The notes beneath the pieces are model-generated. The model saw only the letters and a program-made list of their open reading frames with translations, was not told the origin of the DNA and did not search any database. A stretch of 64,000 nt of DNA from an uncultured SAR86 cluster bacterium (GTDB taxonomy: Bacteria; Pseudomonadota; Gammaproteobacteria; Magnimaribacterales; Magnimaribacteraceae), in NCBI GenBank assembly GCA_902532675.1, contig CACAIY010000001.1:91100-155099 (forward strand). The letters run 5' to 3'. The position numbers and the translations under genes are program-made. Each line of letters begins with the position of its first letter. Position 1 is the stretch's first letter. Below, piece by piece: positions 8,540-18,962 of this stretch.

Positions 8540-10950
8540 TGTTAAAAATTAGAATGAAATATTACTCAGTAATTTTTGCTTTAATAACTGTATTTCCTTT
8601 TTCTGTTTATTCTGAAGAGGAATGGGTTGTGAGCGATATTAGGATAAGTGGTTTACAAAGAGTTTCTGCTGGTAGTATCTTTAATGTAATGCCAATTGCC
8701 GTAGGTGACACGGTCGATACATTTGAACTTCAAGATACAGCGAAAACAATATTTAAAACCGGCCAATTCGACGATATAGAGATTGGAAGAGAAGGAAATA
8801 CACTAATTATTAGCATTGTTGAGAGGCCATCTATAGCTTCTATAGAGCTAGATGGTAATAAGGCGCTTAAAACTGAAGACCTTCTCAAAGGCCTTAATGA
8901 CGCTGGTTTGTCTGAAGGCCAAGTTTATAAAAGATCTATAGTAAATAGCCTAGCTTTAGAAATACAAAGACAATATGTTGCCCAAGGAAGATACGGTGCA
9001 AAAGTAGATGTTTTGGCTGAACCAGAACCAAGAAATAGGGTTTCTTTAGATATTGAGATAGATGAAGGAGAGGTAGCTGAAATTAAAAATATAAATTTAG
9101 TGGGAAATTCCTCTTTTGAAGACGAAGAGATTCTGAAGGGTTTTGAGTTGAAGACGGGCGGTTGGTTTTCCTTTTTTACAAATGATAATAGGTATTCAAG
9201 AGAAAAGTTAAAAGGCGATATAGAGTCTCTTGAATCTTATTATAAAAATAGGGGCTACGTTGAATTTAAGCTTGATAGTTCTCAAGTTAGTGTTACTCCT
9301 GATAAGACTTCAGTATTTATAACTTTGAATGTAAATGAAGGTTCAACCTACAAAGTTAATGATGTAAAGATAGTAGGCGACCTGCCTGTAGACGAACAAT
9401 TGTTAAATTCTTTAATATTAATAAAAAGTGGGGAGATATTTAACCAATATCTTATAACTGAGACTGAAGAACTCTTTAAAAATATATTAGGCAATGAAGG
9501 ATATAGTTTTGCTGAGATAAGAGGAGTGCCTGATGTAAATAAAGAAACTGGTGATGTGGATTTAACTTTTTATGTGGATCCTCAACAAAGAACTTATGTA
9601 AGAAGAATTGTTTTTAAAGGAAATAAAAGAACTCATGATGTTGTTCTTAGAAGAGAGATGAGACAAATGGAAGGAGCTTGGGCTTCAAACAATTTAATTG
9701 AAAATTCTAAACTTAGGCTTGAAAGGCTGGGTTATTTTAAAGAAGTTGAATCAGAAACAATACCTGTTCCAGGGACAAATGACCTAATAGACGTAGAATT
9801 TACCGTAGAAGAAGAATATTCAGGTTCTATTGGTGGTAGTCTTGGCTATGGAGCTTATGGTTTAGTATTAGGACTAAATTACAATGAAAATAATGCTTTT
9901 GGGACAGGTAAAGCAATCGGAGTGGGAATTAATGATAGTACTTGGCAGAGGAGTTATTCTTTTAATTATGGAGAACCTTACTTCACGATAGATGGAGTTA
10001 GTAGAGGTTATAGTGCTTATTTTAGAGAATCTGATTATGGACAATTTAATATAGCTAGTTACACTTCTGACTCTTTTGGTGCCGGTATACAGTTTGGACT
10101 TCCTATTAGTGATATTGAAAGAATAGGGCTCAATCTTAATTACGACAATACAAGCATAGATGCAGGTTCTACACCAGCTTCTCAAATTCTTGATTTTACT
10201 CAATCTGAAGGAACTAAATTTGAAGTGCTTAAAACACAAATCGTATGGTCAAAAGTTACTCTAAATAGAGGATTATTTCCCACAGCAGGCCAGTCACAAT
10301 CCTTTGCCTTGCAGATAGCCATTCCAGGAAGCTCTTTAACTTATACAAAAGCTACTTACAGACATAAATACTTCAAACCAATTATGGGCGGTAGGTTTGT
10401 CTTAGGTTTTAGAGGTGAAATAGGTGCACTGGAAGCTTATGGAGACACAGAGGTAGCACCGTTTTTTGAACATTTTTATTCTGGAGGTATTAGCTCAGTA
10501 AGAGGTTTCAAACAAAATACTCTAGGACCTAGAGCAATTCCTTCACCTTACTTTATAGATAACGAAGGAAACCAAATCTTAGATGAAGAAGGAAATCCCA
10601 TAGCCAATCCTTACGCATATTATAATGATGATCGGTCTATAGGCGGTGCTTACCTTATTGAAGGAGGATTTGATTTTATATTCCCATTGCCTTTTGTAGA
10701 AGACCAAAGGTCTATGAGAAGTTCATTCTTTGTAGATATAGGTAATGTTTTTTCTAAAGATTGTGGAGACACTCAGATAAATATTAACTGCAGCGAGCTA
10801 GATTTAGGTGAACTTAGGTATTCTTATGGAGTTGGAGTTACTTGGATAACTCAATTAGGCCCTATGTCTTTAGCTCTATCTTCTCCAACAAACCAAGGAC
10901 CTCTAGATGAGACAGAAAACTTTCAATTTGAGATAGGAACCCAGTTTTAA
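8539..10950 (+). CDS. bamA: Outer membrane protein assembly factor BamA
   Basis: Core of the BAM complex that inserts beta-barrel proteins in the outer membrane. A signal peptide (ALITVFPFSVYS) is followed by about five POTRA domains (residues about 30-430) and a 16-strand barrel. The barrel shows the loop-6 motif VRGF (SSVRGFKQNTLGPR) and the protein ends in an aromatic residue (FEIGTQF), the usual barrel signal. Length 803 aa. The first ATG overlaps the rseP stop (TAATG); an internal ATG five codons later (MKYYS) could be the true start. It is followed by skp and the lpx genes, as in E. coli. Confidence 0.98.
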   Translation: MLKIRMKYYSVIFALITVFPFSVYSEEEWVVSDIRISGLQRVSAGSIFNVMPIAVGDTVDTFELQDTAKTIFKTGQFDDIEIGREGNTLIISIVERPSIASIELDGNKALKTEDLLKGLNDAGLSEGQVYKRSIVNSLALEIQRQYVAQGRYGAKVDVLAEPEPRNRVSLDIEIDEGEVAEIKNINLVGNSSFEDEEILKGFELKTGGWFSFFTNDNRYSREKLKGDIESLESYYKNRGYVEFKLDSSQVSVTPDKTSVFITLNVNEGSTYKVNDVKIVGDLPVDEQLLNSLILIKSGEIFNQYLITETEELFKNILGNEGYSFAEIRGVPDVNKETGDVDLTFYVDPQQRTYVRRIVFKGNKRTHDVVLRREMRQMEGAWASNNLIENSKLRLERLGYFKEVESETIPVPGTNDLIDVEFTVEEEYSGSIGGSLGYGAYGLVLGLNYNENNAFGTGKAIGVGINDSTWQRSYSFNYGEPYFTIDGVSRGYSAYFRESDYGQFNIASYTSDSFGAGIQFGLPISDIERIGLNLNYDNTSIDAGSTPASQILDFTQSEGTKFEVLKTQIVWSKVTLNRGLFPTAGQSQSFALQIAIPGSSLTYTKATYRHKYFKPIMGGRFVLGFRGEIGALEAYGDTEVAPFFEHFYSGGISSVRGFKQNTLGPRAIPSPYFIDNEGNQILDEEGNPIANPYAYYNDDRSIGGAYLIEGGFDFIFPLPFVEDQRSMRSSFFVDIGNVFSKDCGDTQININCSELDLGELRYSYGVGVTWITQLGPMSLALSSPTNQGPLDETENFQFEIGTQF

Positions 10951-11023
10951 TTACTCTTAATGCTACTAAATTTGCTCACAAAAATGTAAACTTCACGAAT
11001 TGGATATTAATTTAGGAAAGAAT

Positions 11024-11557
11024 ATGAAATTTATTAAACACACTTTATTAACTTTATCAGCATTTTTATTACTATCTTTGCCTCTATCTGCTGCAGACTT
11101 AAATATTGCGACGCTGGATCCGCAAGCGGCTTTATTTAGCACAAACGTAGCTAAACAAGAATTAGAAGAGCTTGAAAATTCTGATGAATGGAAAGAAGTA
11201 GTGGAAGAGTTGCAAGCTAAAGCAGCAGAAGCTAGAGATATCCAAGAAAAAGCTCAAAAAGACGGACCGACAATGTCTGATCAAGAAAAGCAAGAAGCTG
11301 CTCAAAAACTTCAGTCCTTGCAACAAGATCTTAACTTCTTGCAAGAAAAGACAAATCAATTCCGTAATCAGACTCTTCAACTTATTTCACAAGAACAAGC
11401 AGAAAAATTCCAAGTAATAGTTACTGAGCTTATTAGAAGTAAAGGCATCACGCTCTTAATTAATAGCGGTGGCCAACAGGGAACTTTATTGCACGCTGAT
11501 CAGAGCTTTGATATAACTCAAGAGGTTATAGATGCAATGAATGAGAAGGAAGACTAA
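11024..11557 (+). CDS. skp: Periplasmic chaperone Skp/OmpH family protein
   Basis: Periplasmic holdase that escorts unfolded outer membrane proteins to BamA. The ATG at 11024 has a good Shine-Dalgarno (AGGAAAG) and gives a clean signal peptide (hydrophobic TLLTLSAFLLLSLPLSAA). A longer frame from a TTG at 11000 is less likely. The mature part is a charged coiled coil rich in Gln, Glu and Lys (residues about 45-135), as in the trimeric tentacle protein. The 177 aa length and position between bamA and lpxD support the call; primary-sequence conservation in this family is low. Confidence 0.9.
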   Translation: MKFIKHTLLTLSAFLLLSLPLSAADLNIATLDPQAALFSTNVAKQELEELENSDEWKEVVEELQAKAAEARDIQEKAQKDGPTMSDQEKQEAAQKLQSLQQDLNFLQEKTNQFRNQTLQLISQEQAEKFQVIVTELIRSKGITLLINSGGQQGTLLHADQSFDITQEVIDAMNEKED

Positions 11558-11563
11558 TTTTTT

Positions 11564-12571
11564 GTGTCTCTTGTTTCAGGAATCTCTTTAAAGGAATTAG
11601 CCCAAAAAATTGGAGCTGATCTTGAAGGTGATGCTGACAAAGAAGTAGTAGGTTTAAATACTTTAGATTCAGCTTCTAATAATGAGGTTTCTTTTATAGC
11701 GAGAAAGTCTTTTTTATCTTCTTTGCCCTTATCAAAAGCAGGAGCTTTAATTTGCTCTAATGACTTATCTGAAGGTTATTCAGGTAATAAGTTAATAGGT
11801 GAAGACCCTTATCTTTTATATGCAAGATGTACAAAAGTTTTTAAAGAATTAACAAATATAAGTCCTATTCTTGGTATTTCTAAATTTGTACAAGTAGGAA
11901 ACAATGTTTCTATATCAAAAAAATCTAGCGTGGCAAACTTCGTTGATATTTCCGACGGAGTGACTATAGAAGATGGTGTGGTAATTGGTTCTGGAGTAGC
12001 TATAGGAGAAAACTCAGTTATAGGTTGTGGTTCGAAGATTTATCCTAATGTAACTATTTATGATTCAGTAGAGATAGGTAGTAATTGCATTATCCATAGT
12101 GGAACGGTGATAGGATCTGATGGATTAGGTTTTACTAAACATAAAGGGGAATGGTTAAAAATTGAACATTTAGGAAAGGTACTAATAGGAGATAATGTTG
12201 AGATAGGATCTAATACTTCTATTGATAGAGGTTCAGTTGGAGATACTCTTGTGGAAGATAATGTAAAAATAGATAACCTTGTTCATTTGGCTCACAATGT
12301 GAAGATTGGATCTGGTACTGCCATTGCTGCTAATAGCGCCGTTGCTGGAAGCTCTTCAATTGGTAAGAATTGCACTTTAGCTGGTTGTTGTGCTGTAGTT
12401 GATAATATTGAAGTAGCTGACGAGGTGCATATAACTGCCAAGTCTCTAATTACTAAATCTATAAGAGAAAAAGGAGTTTACTCTTCAGGCACCCCGTTTA
12501 TGAAAAATGATGATTGGAAAAAGAATGCGGTGAGTTTTAAAAAACTTCATAAGCTTATAACTAATAAATAA
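11564..12571 (+). CDS. lpxD: UDP-3-O-(3-hydroxyacyl)glucosamine N-acyltransferase LpxD
   Basis: Third step of lipid A synthesis, adding the N-linked hydroxyacyl chain. An N-terminal uridine-binding domain (about residues 1-100) precedes a left-handed beta-helix built of hexapeptide repeats ([20 protein letters not shown] and following). The catalytic His lies in [15 protein letters not shown]. Length is 335 aa. The start is a GTG at 11564, six nt after the skp stop; homology places the start close to here. It is followed by fabZ, lpxA, lpxB, rnhB and dnaE in canonical order. Confidence 0.97.
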   Translation: MSLVSGISLKELAQKIGADLEGDADKEVVGLNTLDSASNNEVSFIARKSFLSSLPLSKAGALICSNDLSEGYSGNKLIGEDPYLLYARCTKVFKELTNISPILGISKFVQVGNNVSISKKSSVANFVDISDGVTIEDGVVIGSGVAIGENSVIGCGSKIYPNVTIYDSVEIGSNCIIHSGTVIGSDGLGFTKHKGEWLKIEHLGKVLIGDNVEIGSNTSIDRGSVGDTLVEDNVKIDNLVHLAHNVKIGSGTAIAANSAVAGSSSIGKNCTLAGCCAVVDNIEVADEVHITAKSLITKSIREKGVYSSGTPFMKNDDWKKNAVSFKKLHKLITNK

Positions 12572-12573
12572 AT

Positions 12574-13020
12574 ATGAAAGTAGATATAAAGATAGAAGAA
12601 ATTCAGGAATTTTTACCCCATAGATATCCTATGCTTTTAGTTGATAGGGTGATTGAGATGGAGTTAGGAGATAGCATAGTTGCCTATAAAAATATTACAA
12701 CCAATGAACCATATCTTATTGGTCATTTCCCAGGTAAACAAATTATGCCGGGAGTCCTCATTGTTGAAGCTATGGCTCAAGCTTCGGGTATATTAGGTTT
12801 TAAAACAATGGATAAGAAGCCTGAAGATGGTTCTATATATTATTTTGTAGGTGCAGATAATTTACGTTTTAAAAGACCTGCTGTGCCTGGAGATCAACTT
12901 ATCCTATCTTCCAGAGTAATTACTAACAAGAAAGGAATCTGGAAATTTGATTGTAAGGCGACCGTAGAAGAGGAATTGGTAGCAGAGGCCACTATACTAT
13001 GTGCGGATAGACCAAAATAA
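12574..13020 (+). CDS. fabZ: 3-hydroxyacyl-ACP dehydratase FabZ
   Basis: Dehydrates 3-hydroxyacyl-ACP in fatty acid elongation and competes with LpxA for the same substrate. The single hot-dog fold shows [13 protein letters not shown] at about residues 14-26 with the catalytic His, and [20 protein letters not shown] at about 50-69 with the catalytic acidic residue. Length 148 aa is normal. It starts 2 nt after lpxD and 3 nt before lpxA, so stoichiometry of lipid A and phospholipid synthesis is coupled in one operon. Confidence 0.98.
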   Translation: MKVDIKIEEIQEFLPHRYPMLLVDRVIEMELGDSIVAYKNITTNEPYLIGHFPGKQIMPGVLIVEAMAQASGILGFKTMDKKPEDGSIYYFVGADNLRFKRPAVPGDQLILSSRVITNKKGIWKFDCKATVEEELVAEATILCADRPK

Positions 13021-13023
13021 AGC

Positions 13024-13794
13024 ATGCATCACCCTTCAGCTATTATTGACCCTTCTGCTAAAATAGATGAATCGGTATATATAGGTCCTTTTTCTTTAAT
13101 TGGACCTGATGTGACTATAGGAAAAGATACTAAGATTGAATCCCACGTTATCCTAAAAGGCCCCACAACTATTGGTGAAAGAAACCATATATTCCAATTT
13201 TCTACAGTAGGTGATGGAAGCCCTGATAAGAAATACAAGAATGAACCTACTCTACTAAAAATAGGGGATGATAATATAATTAGAGAAGGGGTTACTATTC
13301 ACAGAGGTACTGTTCAAGACCAAGGGGAGACTGTTATTGGTAACAGAAACCTAATAATGGCTTATTCTCACATAGCGCATGATTGTATTTTAGGAGATGA
13401 TATTGTGCTTACTAATCAAGCAGCACTAGCAGGATCTGTAAAGGTAGGTGATGGTGCTATTTTAGGGGGGTACGCAATTGTTCATCAATTTTGTTCTATA
13501 GGTAGTAATAGTTTTTGTGCTATGGGAAGCTCAGTTAATAAGGATGTTCCAGCTTATGTAAAAGTAAGGGGAAATCCTGCTAAACCCTTTGGAATCAATA
13601 CCACAGGGATAAAGCGTTTAGGGTATTCTAAAGAAGTAATTGAATCTCTTCGATCTGCTTACAGATCAATTTATAGACAAAAGTTAACCGTAGAAGAAGC
13701 TCTATCTACATTATCTGATTTGAGAGCTAAACATGATGAAGTAAATATCTTCTTAACATCAATTGAAAAATCCACGAGAGGTATTTCTCGTTGA
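13024..13794 (+). CDS. lpxA: UDP-N-acetylglucosamine acyltransferase LpxA
   Basis: First step of lipid A synthesis. The beta-helix of hexapeptide repeats covers residues 1-185 (IDPSAKIDESVYIGPFSLIG at the start). The catalytic His is in YSHIAHDCILGDD. The C-terminal helical region follows (NTTGIKRLGYSKEVIESLR). Length 256 aa is close to the E. coli protein (262). It overlaps lpxB by 4 nt (ATGA-type overlap). Confidence 0.98.
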   Translation: MHHPSAIIDPSAKIDESVYIGPFSLIGPDVTIGKDTKIESHVILKGPTTIGERNHIFQFSTVGDGSPDKKYKNEPTLLKIGDDNIIREGVTIHRGTVQDQGETVIGNRNLIMAYSHIAHDCILGDDIVLTNQAALAGSVKVGDGAILGGYAIVHQFCSIGSNSFCAMGSSVNKDVPAYVKVRGNPAKPFGINTTGIKRLGYSKEVIESLRSAYRSIYRQKLTVEEALSTLSDLRAKHDEVNIFLTSIEKSTRGISR

Positions 13795-14915
13795 TGTCAG
13801 ATTCTTTAAATTCAAAAAAAATAAAAATAGCGATCGTTGCCGGTGAAAAATCTGGAGATGAGTTAGGAGGCCCTTTAATGGAATCCTTAAAAACGCATTT
13901 TCAAGATATTACCTTTATAGGGGTTGGAGGTGAGAAGATGCAGGTTCAAGGACTTCTTCCCTTATTCCCCATGGATAAAATATCTGTAATGGGAATTATT
14001 GAACCATTATTAAAATTGAAAGAATTGCTAACTTTAAGAAAGGATTTAAAAAACTTCTTTTTAAAAGAGAAGCCTGATATTTTTATTGGAATAGATTCCC
14101 CTGACTTTAATCTTCCTTTATCTAAATTCTTAAAGAAAGAATTGAGATTAAAGACAGTTCAATATGTTAGCCCCTCTGTTTGGGCCTGGAGGAAAGGAAG
14201 AATTAAATCAATTGAAAAGTCGGTAGATAGTGTAATTACTTTATTTCCTTTTGAAGAAGGTGCTTACGAGAATTCAAATGTAAGAATCTGTTATGCAGGA
14301 CACCCAATAGCTTATAGATTAAATCAAGATCAGGATGAACTGATTAAAAGAAAAGAGCTAAGAAGTGTAGCTTTACTTCCTGGTAGTAGAAAATCTGAGA
14401 TTTCTCTTCTGGCTGATGAAATGATTAAAGCAGCTAAAGAATTAAGAAGAAATGATGAATCTTATAAATTTTACATGCCTTTATCAGATAAAAAACATCT
14501 AGATCTAATCAAGGAACCTTTAGAAGATCTAGTTAAGGTTTCTTTTAACAATTCTCAAGAAGTCCTATCTAATTGTGAGATTGGAATCATCACTTCGGGC
14601 ACTGCGACATTGGAGGCTTCGTTATTAAGGACTCCATGTGTAACTCTTTATAAAACCGGTTGGTTGAGTTATAGATTAATTAAACCCTTGCTTCAAATAG
14701 ATCATTTTTCTTTACCTAATCTTTTAGCTGGCAAAGAACTTTTACCTGAATTACTTCAAGATGAAGTTAACGTAAAAAATATAATTAATGCTATAGAAAA
14801 GATAAGCCTTAAAGGTTTGGATTATTACTACAAAGAGTTTCATGCTATCCATGAAAATTTAAAAGCCGGGAGTTCTGAAACTGCCGCTAAAGAAATATCA
14901 CATTTAATAGATTGA
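13791..14915 (+). CDS. lpxB: Lipid-A-disaccharide synthase LpxB
   Basis: Glycosyltransferase (GT19) joining UDP-diacylglucosamine and lipid X at the inner face of the membrane. The N-terminal IAIVAGEKSGDELGG at about residues 11-25 and the later motifs YVSPSVWAWRKGRIKSI, LLPGSRKSEI and ITSGTATLEASLL are the family signatures. Length is 374 aa. The gene overlaps both lpxA and rnhB by a few bases. A second in-frame ATG follows immediately (MMSDS), so the exact start is uncertain by one codon. Confidence 0.97.
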   Translation: MMSDSLNSKKIKIAIVAGEKSGDELGGPLMESLKTHFQDITFIGVGGEKMQVQGLLPLFPMDKISVMGIIEPLLKLKELLTLRKDLKNFFLKEKPDIFIGIDSPDFNLPLSKFLKKELRLKTVQYVSPSVWAWRKGRIKSIEKSVDSVITLFPFEEGAYENSNVRICYAGHPIAYRLNQDQDELIKRKELRSVALLPGSRKSEISLLADEMIKAAKELRRNDESYKFYMPLSDKKHLDLIKEPLEDLVKVSFNNSQEVLSNCEIGIITSGTATLEASLLRTPCVTLYKTGWLSYRLIKPLLQIDHFSLPNLLAGKELLPELLQDEVNVKNIINAIEKISLKGLDYYYKEFHAIHENLKAGSSETAAKEISHLID

Positions 14916-15472
14916 TAATAGCAGGAGTAGATGAAGCAGGAAGGGGCCCTTTAGCCGGTCCAGTAGTATCAGCTGCAGTTATAATTAAGCCTCAGACTAA
15001 TTTAATAGGTTTAAATGATTCTAAAAAGCTTTCTGCAGATAAAAGGCAGTCTCTATCTAATGAAATTAAGATTCACTCAGTAAGTTGGTCAATTGGAATT
15101 GCTACTGTCCAAGAAATTGATGATATCAATATCTTAAGAGCTTCCTTATTGTCTATGGCAAGGGCAATAAAAAACTTATCAGAAGTTCCAGAAAAAGTTA
15201 TAGTTGATGGACAATATACGCCTGAAATTGATGTTCCTTGTGAGGCTATAATAAGAGGAGATTCTCTAGAAGAAAGTATCATGGCAGCATCGATCTTAGC
15301 TAAGGTAGAAAGAGATAAAATAATGTTAGAGCTAGACAAAAAATACCCAAATTACAGGTTTGGTCAGCACAAAGGTTATCCTACAAAGATTCATATGGAT
15401 GCCTTAAGAGAATTTGGACCTTGTATAGAACATAGGCAATCGTTTAAACCTATTAAGAATTATTCAAGTTAA
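14912..15472 (+). CDS. rnhB: Ribonuclease HII
   Basis: Removes ribonucleotides and RNA from DNA-RNA hybrids. The active-site motif GVDEAGRGPLAGPVVSAAV begins at residue 5, and the other acidic positions are in VIVDGQY and AASILAKVERD. Length is 186 aa. The start is a TTG at 14912 that overlaps the lpxB stop (TTGA). No ATG exists upstream of the conserved motif in this frame, so a TTG start with translational coupling is the best reading. Between lpxB and dnaE as in E. coli. Confidence 0.96.
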   Translation: MIIAGVDEAGRGPLAGPVVSAAVIIKPQTNLIGLNDSKKLSADKRQSLSNEIKIHSVSWSIGIATVQEIDDINILRASLLSMARAIKNLSEVPEKVIVDGQYTPEIDVPCEAIIRGDSLEESIMAASILAKVERDKIMLELDKKYPNYRFGQHKGYPTKIHMDALREFGPCIEHRQSFKPIKNYSS

Positions 15473-15482
15473 ATTATTGAAC

Positions 15483-18400
15483 ATGGAAAGACCTGATTTT
15501 GTTCACCTGCATTTACACTCAGAATACTCTCTATCCGATGGAATAATAAGGATAAAGGAGTTAGTTTCTAGGGCATCATCTTTGCAATACAGTGCTGTGG
15601 GATTAACGGATTTAACCAATCTCTTTGGACTTTTAGAATTCTATAGGAGCTCTAGAGAAAAGGGGATAAAGCCTATTGTGGGTGCAGAGGTAAATGTTAT
15701 TAAGGACAAAGATTCCTTACCAGCACCAATTGTTTTATTGGTAAAAGATAAACAAGGGTATATTAATCTAACTAAAATTGTTTCTGAAGCGTATGTAGAT
15801 GGTCAAGTAAACGGAGAGCCTATGGTAGAACTCTCTTTACTTAAGAAGTATTCTGAAGGGCTAATTGCGTTATCTGGTGGAATGGAAGGACATGTAGGTC
15901 AATCTATATTAGCAGGAAATATTCCTTTAACTGAGTCGAGAATTAAGTTTTTTAAAAGTATATTTAATGAAGATTTTTTTATAGAAGTTCATAGACTAGG
16001 AAAAACAAATGAAGAAGAATACAACAATGCCGCTGTAGATATTGCAACAAAAATGGACGTCCCTATTGTCGCTACTAATAATGTCAGATTTCTTATGCCA
16101 ATTGACCCTGAAGTTAGCCCTTCTGACTTTGAGGCACATGAAGCAAGAGTATGTATTCAAAGAGGTGAGATTTTAGATGATCCTAGACGATCTAAAGATT
16201 ACATGGAAACTCAGTACTTCAGAACCAAAGAAGAGATGTTAGAACTATTTTCTGATCTGCCTGAGGCACTTCTAAACTCTGTAAAAATTGCTGAAAAATG
16301 TAATCTTGACTTGGAATTGGGCAAGTTTTACTTACCAGATTTTGAAGTACCTAAAGATCAAACAAGAGAAGACCATTTAAGGAGTATATCCAAAGAAGGA
16401 CTTAAGAAAAGAATTGAAAATATAAAAGGCTCTGTAAATTCTTATGAAGTAAATAATGATATTTATTTTAAGAGACTGGATTATGAATTGGATATGATAT
16501 GCAAACTTGATTTTGCAGGTTATTTTTTAATTGTTGCTGATTTTGTCAATTGGGCACAAGAAAATAACATTCCTGTTGGTCCGGGAAGAGGATCAGGTGC
16601 TGGTTCTATAACTGCTTACGCTTTAGGAATAACAGCAATAGATCCTATTAAATATGATCTGCTATTTGAAAGATTTTTGAACCCAGAGAGGGTAAGTAAT
16701 CCAGACTTCGATATAGATTTTTGTATTGAAGGAAGAGATAAGGTACTAGATTACGTTACCAACAAATATGGAAAAGAATCAGTAGCTCAGATAAGTACAA
16801 GAGGAACAATGGCAGCTAGGGCGGTATTGAGAGATGTGGTTAGAGTTTTAGGTAAGCCTTATGGTTTTGGAGACAGATTAGCTAAAGCTATTCCTGATGT
16901 TTTAGGAATTTCACTTGAAGAAGCTTATGACGAGAAACAGTTTAAAGAAACTATAGAAGAATCAGAAGAATCAAGAGAAGTTTATGATATGGCTTTGAAG
17001 TTAGAAGGCTTATCAAGAAGTGTGGGAACACATGCAGCAGGGGTTGTAATAGCTCCAACCGCGCTTACTGATTTCACTCCTTTAATACTAGATTCTGACA
17101 AGGGCACTGTTGCTTCTCAATTTGATATGGGCGATGTTGAGTCGGCAGGCCTTGTAAAATTTGATTTTTTAGGTCTTAAGACCTTAACAGTTCTTGATCA
17201 GACTGTTAATAGAGTTAATTCTAAATTAAAAGATAACAGTAAACATATAGACATTGAAGATTTACCTTTAAATGATTCAAAGACTTTTGCACTGCTGCAG
17301 AGAGCAGAAACTACGGGAGTATTCCAATTAGAGTCTAGAGGAATGAGAGATTATTTAAGACAATTAGTTCCAAGTGACTTTGAGGATATTGTTAGTATGA
17401 ATGCTCTTTATAGACCAGGAGCATTGGGCATGAACATGGTTGATTCTTATATAAATCGTAAGCATGGACGTGAAGAAGTAACTTATGGTCATGAAGCTGT
17501 TGAAAAGATACTTAGCACAACTTATGGAGTAATAGTATATCAAGAGCAGGTTATGCAGATTGCTCAAGACCTTTCTGGTTTTAGCTTAGGGCAAGCAGAC
17601 ATATTAAGAAGGGCAATGGGAAAGAAGAAAAAGGAAGAAATGGAGAGGTTGCGTTCTACATTCATTGAAGGAGCAGTAAAGAAAAAAGTTAATGAAAGAT
17701 ATGCAGCTAATTTATTTGATCAGATAGAACAGTTTGCTGGTTATGGATTTAATAGATCACATTCCGTAGGTTACGCGTTAATCGCTTATCAGACTGCTTG
17801 GCTAAAAGCTCACTTTCCTTCAGAATTTATGGCTTCAGTAATGTCTTGTGATTTAGGCAATACAGATAGTATTCAAATATTCGTTGATGACTGTAGAAAT
17901 ATTGGACTCAAAGTTTTAAAACCTGACATAAACACAAGTTCTTATCGATTTGAAGACTTAGATCCATCTACTATTTTATATGGATTAGGGGCTATAAAGG
18001 GTATTGGAGAATCTTTGGTAGATAAGATAGTCGAAGAAAGAGAGAAAAAAGAATACAAAGATTTATTAGATTTTTGTATAAGGGTAGGTTTTAACAGAGT
18101 TAATAAAAGAATTTTAACGGCATTAATTGGATCGGGTGCTATGGATTGTTTGGGGGAAAGGAATTATTTATTCAATATAATTGAAAGTTGCTTAAGGAAT
18201 TCTGAACAAGCAGCTGAAAGGGATAAGAGTAATATAAAGGATTTCTTTGGAGACGAAGTTACTACGAATGTTGTAGGAGATGAGAGTTTACAAGAGGTTG
18301 AGTTTGATCACGTTTCTGCTGAGTGGAGTGCGTTAGGGTTTTATTTAGAATCTAATCCTTTGGAGTCAAAAAAGAAAGAAGTTAGGAATATGTGTGGTTT

Positions 18401-18953
18401 TTTTATTTCCGAACTGCAAGCAGAATCGCATCCTCAAAGAGTAGCTGGAACTCTTGTGCATTTGAACGTTCGGCAAGGTAAGAGAGGAAGATTTGCTTTT
18501 GCAACACTTGATGATAGCAGCGGTAGGATAGAAGTATCTATTTGGGCTGAGATATTTGATAACTATAGAAGTCTATTAAGAAAAGGCCAGTTATTAGTTG
18601 TAGAAGGTATTGTAGATAGAGATAAATACGGAGATAAAAAATCTTATAAGATAATTGCTGATAAGATCCTGACTTTTGATCAAGCTAGACGAGAGTATGT
18701 AAAGAACGTCTCTATACAGCTTGATAATAAGTTTGATCAAGATTCTGTGATTAAAGTTATTAAGGAATTAGCGGTTTCGGATGAAGGTAATCAGGTCTTA
18801 ATATCTTATGAGGCTGAAGGAGCTTTTGCAGAGATAGAATTACCACAAGATTATTTAATAGATCTTAAAGATGAGAATATAAAAATCTTAAAGAATACCT
18901 TTGGTAAAGAAAATATTAATTTGGTGTATCATTCAAGACCACATTTGAATTAA
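15483..18953 (+). CDS. dnaE: DNA polymerase III alpha subunit DnaE
   Basis: Catalytic subunit of the replicative polymerase. The N-terminal PHP domain begins with FVHLHLHSEYSLSDG. The polymerase active site includes GPGRGSGAGS and PDFDIDFC at about residues 365-415. Further on are the fingers (TGVFQLESRGMRDYLRQL), a helix-hairpin-helix region (GLGAIKGIGESLV), and an OB fold near the C-terminus (about 985-1070). The length of about 1156 aa matches E. coli (1160). I prefer the ATG at 15483; a TTG two codons earlier is in frame. Chi (holC) and psi-like (holD) subunits are also in this window. Confidence 0.98.
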   Translation: MERPDFVHLHLHSEYSLSDGIIRIKELVSRASSLQYSAVGLTDLTNLFGLLEFYRSSREKGIKPIVGAEVNVIKDKDSLPAPIVLLVKDKQGYINLTKIVSEAYVDGQVNGEPMVELSLLKKYSEGLIALSGGMEGHVGQSILAGNIPLTESRIKFFKSIFNEDFFIEVHRLGKTNEEEYNNAAVDIATKMDVPIVATNNVRFLMPIDPEVSPSDFEAHEARVCIQRGEILDDPRRSKDYMETQYFRTKEEMLELFSDLPEALLNSVKIAEKCNLDLELGKFYLPDFEVPKDQTREDHLRSISKEGLKKRIENIKGSVNSYEVNNDIYFKRLDYELDMICKLDFAGYFLIVADFVNWAQENNIPVGPGRGSGAGSITAYALGITAIDPIKYDLLFERFLNPERVSNPDFDIDFCIEGRDKVLDYVTNKYGKESVAQISTRGTMAARAVLRDVVRVLGKPYGFGDRLAKAIPDVLGISLEEAYDEKQFKETIEESEESREVYDMALKLEGLSRSVGTHAAGVVIAPTALTDFTPLILDSDKGTVASQFDMGDVESAGLVKFDFLGLKTLTVLDQTVNRVNSKLKDNSKHIDIEDLPLNDSKTFALLQRAETTGVFQLESRGMRDYLRQLVPSDFEDIVSMNALYRPGALGMNMVDSYINRKHGREEVTYGHEAVEKILSTTYGVIVYQEQVMQIAQDLSGFSLGQADILRRAMGKKKKEEMERLRSTFIEGAVKKKVNERYAANLFDQIEQFAGYGFNRSHSVGYALIAYQTAWLKAHFPSEFMASVMSCDLGNTDSIQIFVDDCRNIGLKVLKPDINTSSYRFEDLDPSTILYGLGAIKGIGESLVDKIVEEREKKEYKDLLDFCIRVGFNRVNKRILTALIGSGAMDCLGERNYLFNIIESCLRNSEQAAERDKSNIKDFFGDEVTTNVVGDESLQEVEFDHVSAEWSALGFYLESNPLESKKKEVRNMCGFFISELQAESHPQRVAGTLVHLNVRQGKRGRFAFATLDDSSGRIEVSIWAEIFDNYRSLLRKGQLLVVEGIVDRDKYGDKKSYKIIADKILTFDQARREYVKNVSIQLDNKFDQDSVIKVIKELAVSDEGNQVLISYEAEGAFAEIELPQDYLIDLKDENIKILKNTFGKENINLVYHSRPHLN

Positions 18954-18962
18954 GTCCAGATC

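Noticed and set aside
9874..10239. A 121-codon reverse-strand frame inside the bamA barrel region
   Set aside because: Antisense shadow of bamA with no ribosome-binding site and no recognisable domain.
11000..11023. TTG start for skp at 11000
   Set aside because: The ATG at 11024 has a clear Shine-Dalgarno and gives a normal signal peptide.
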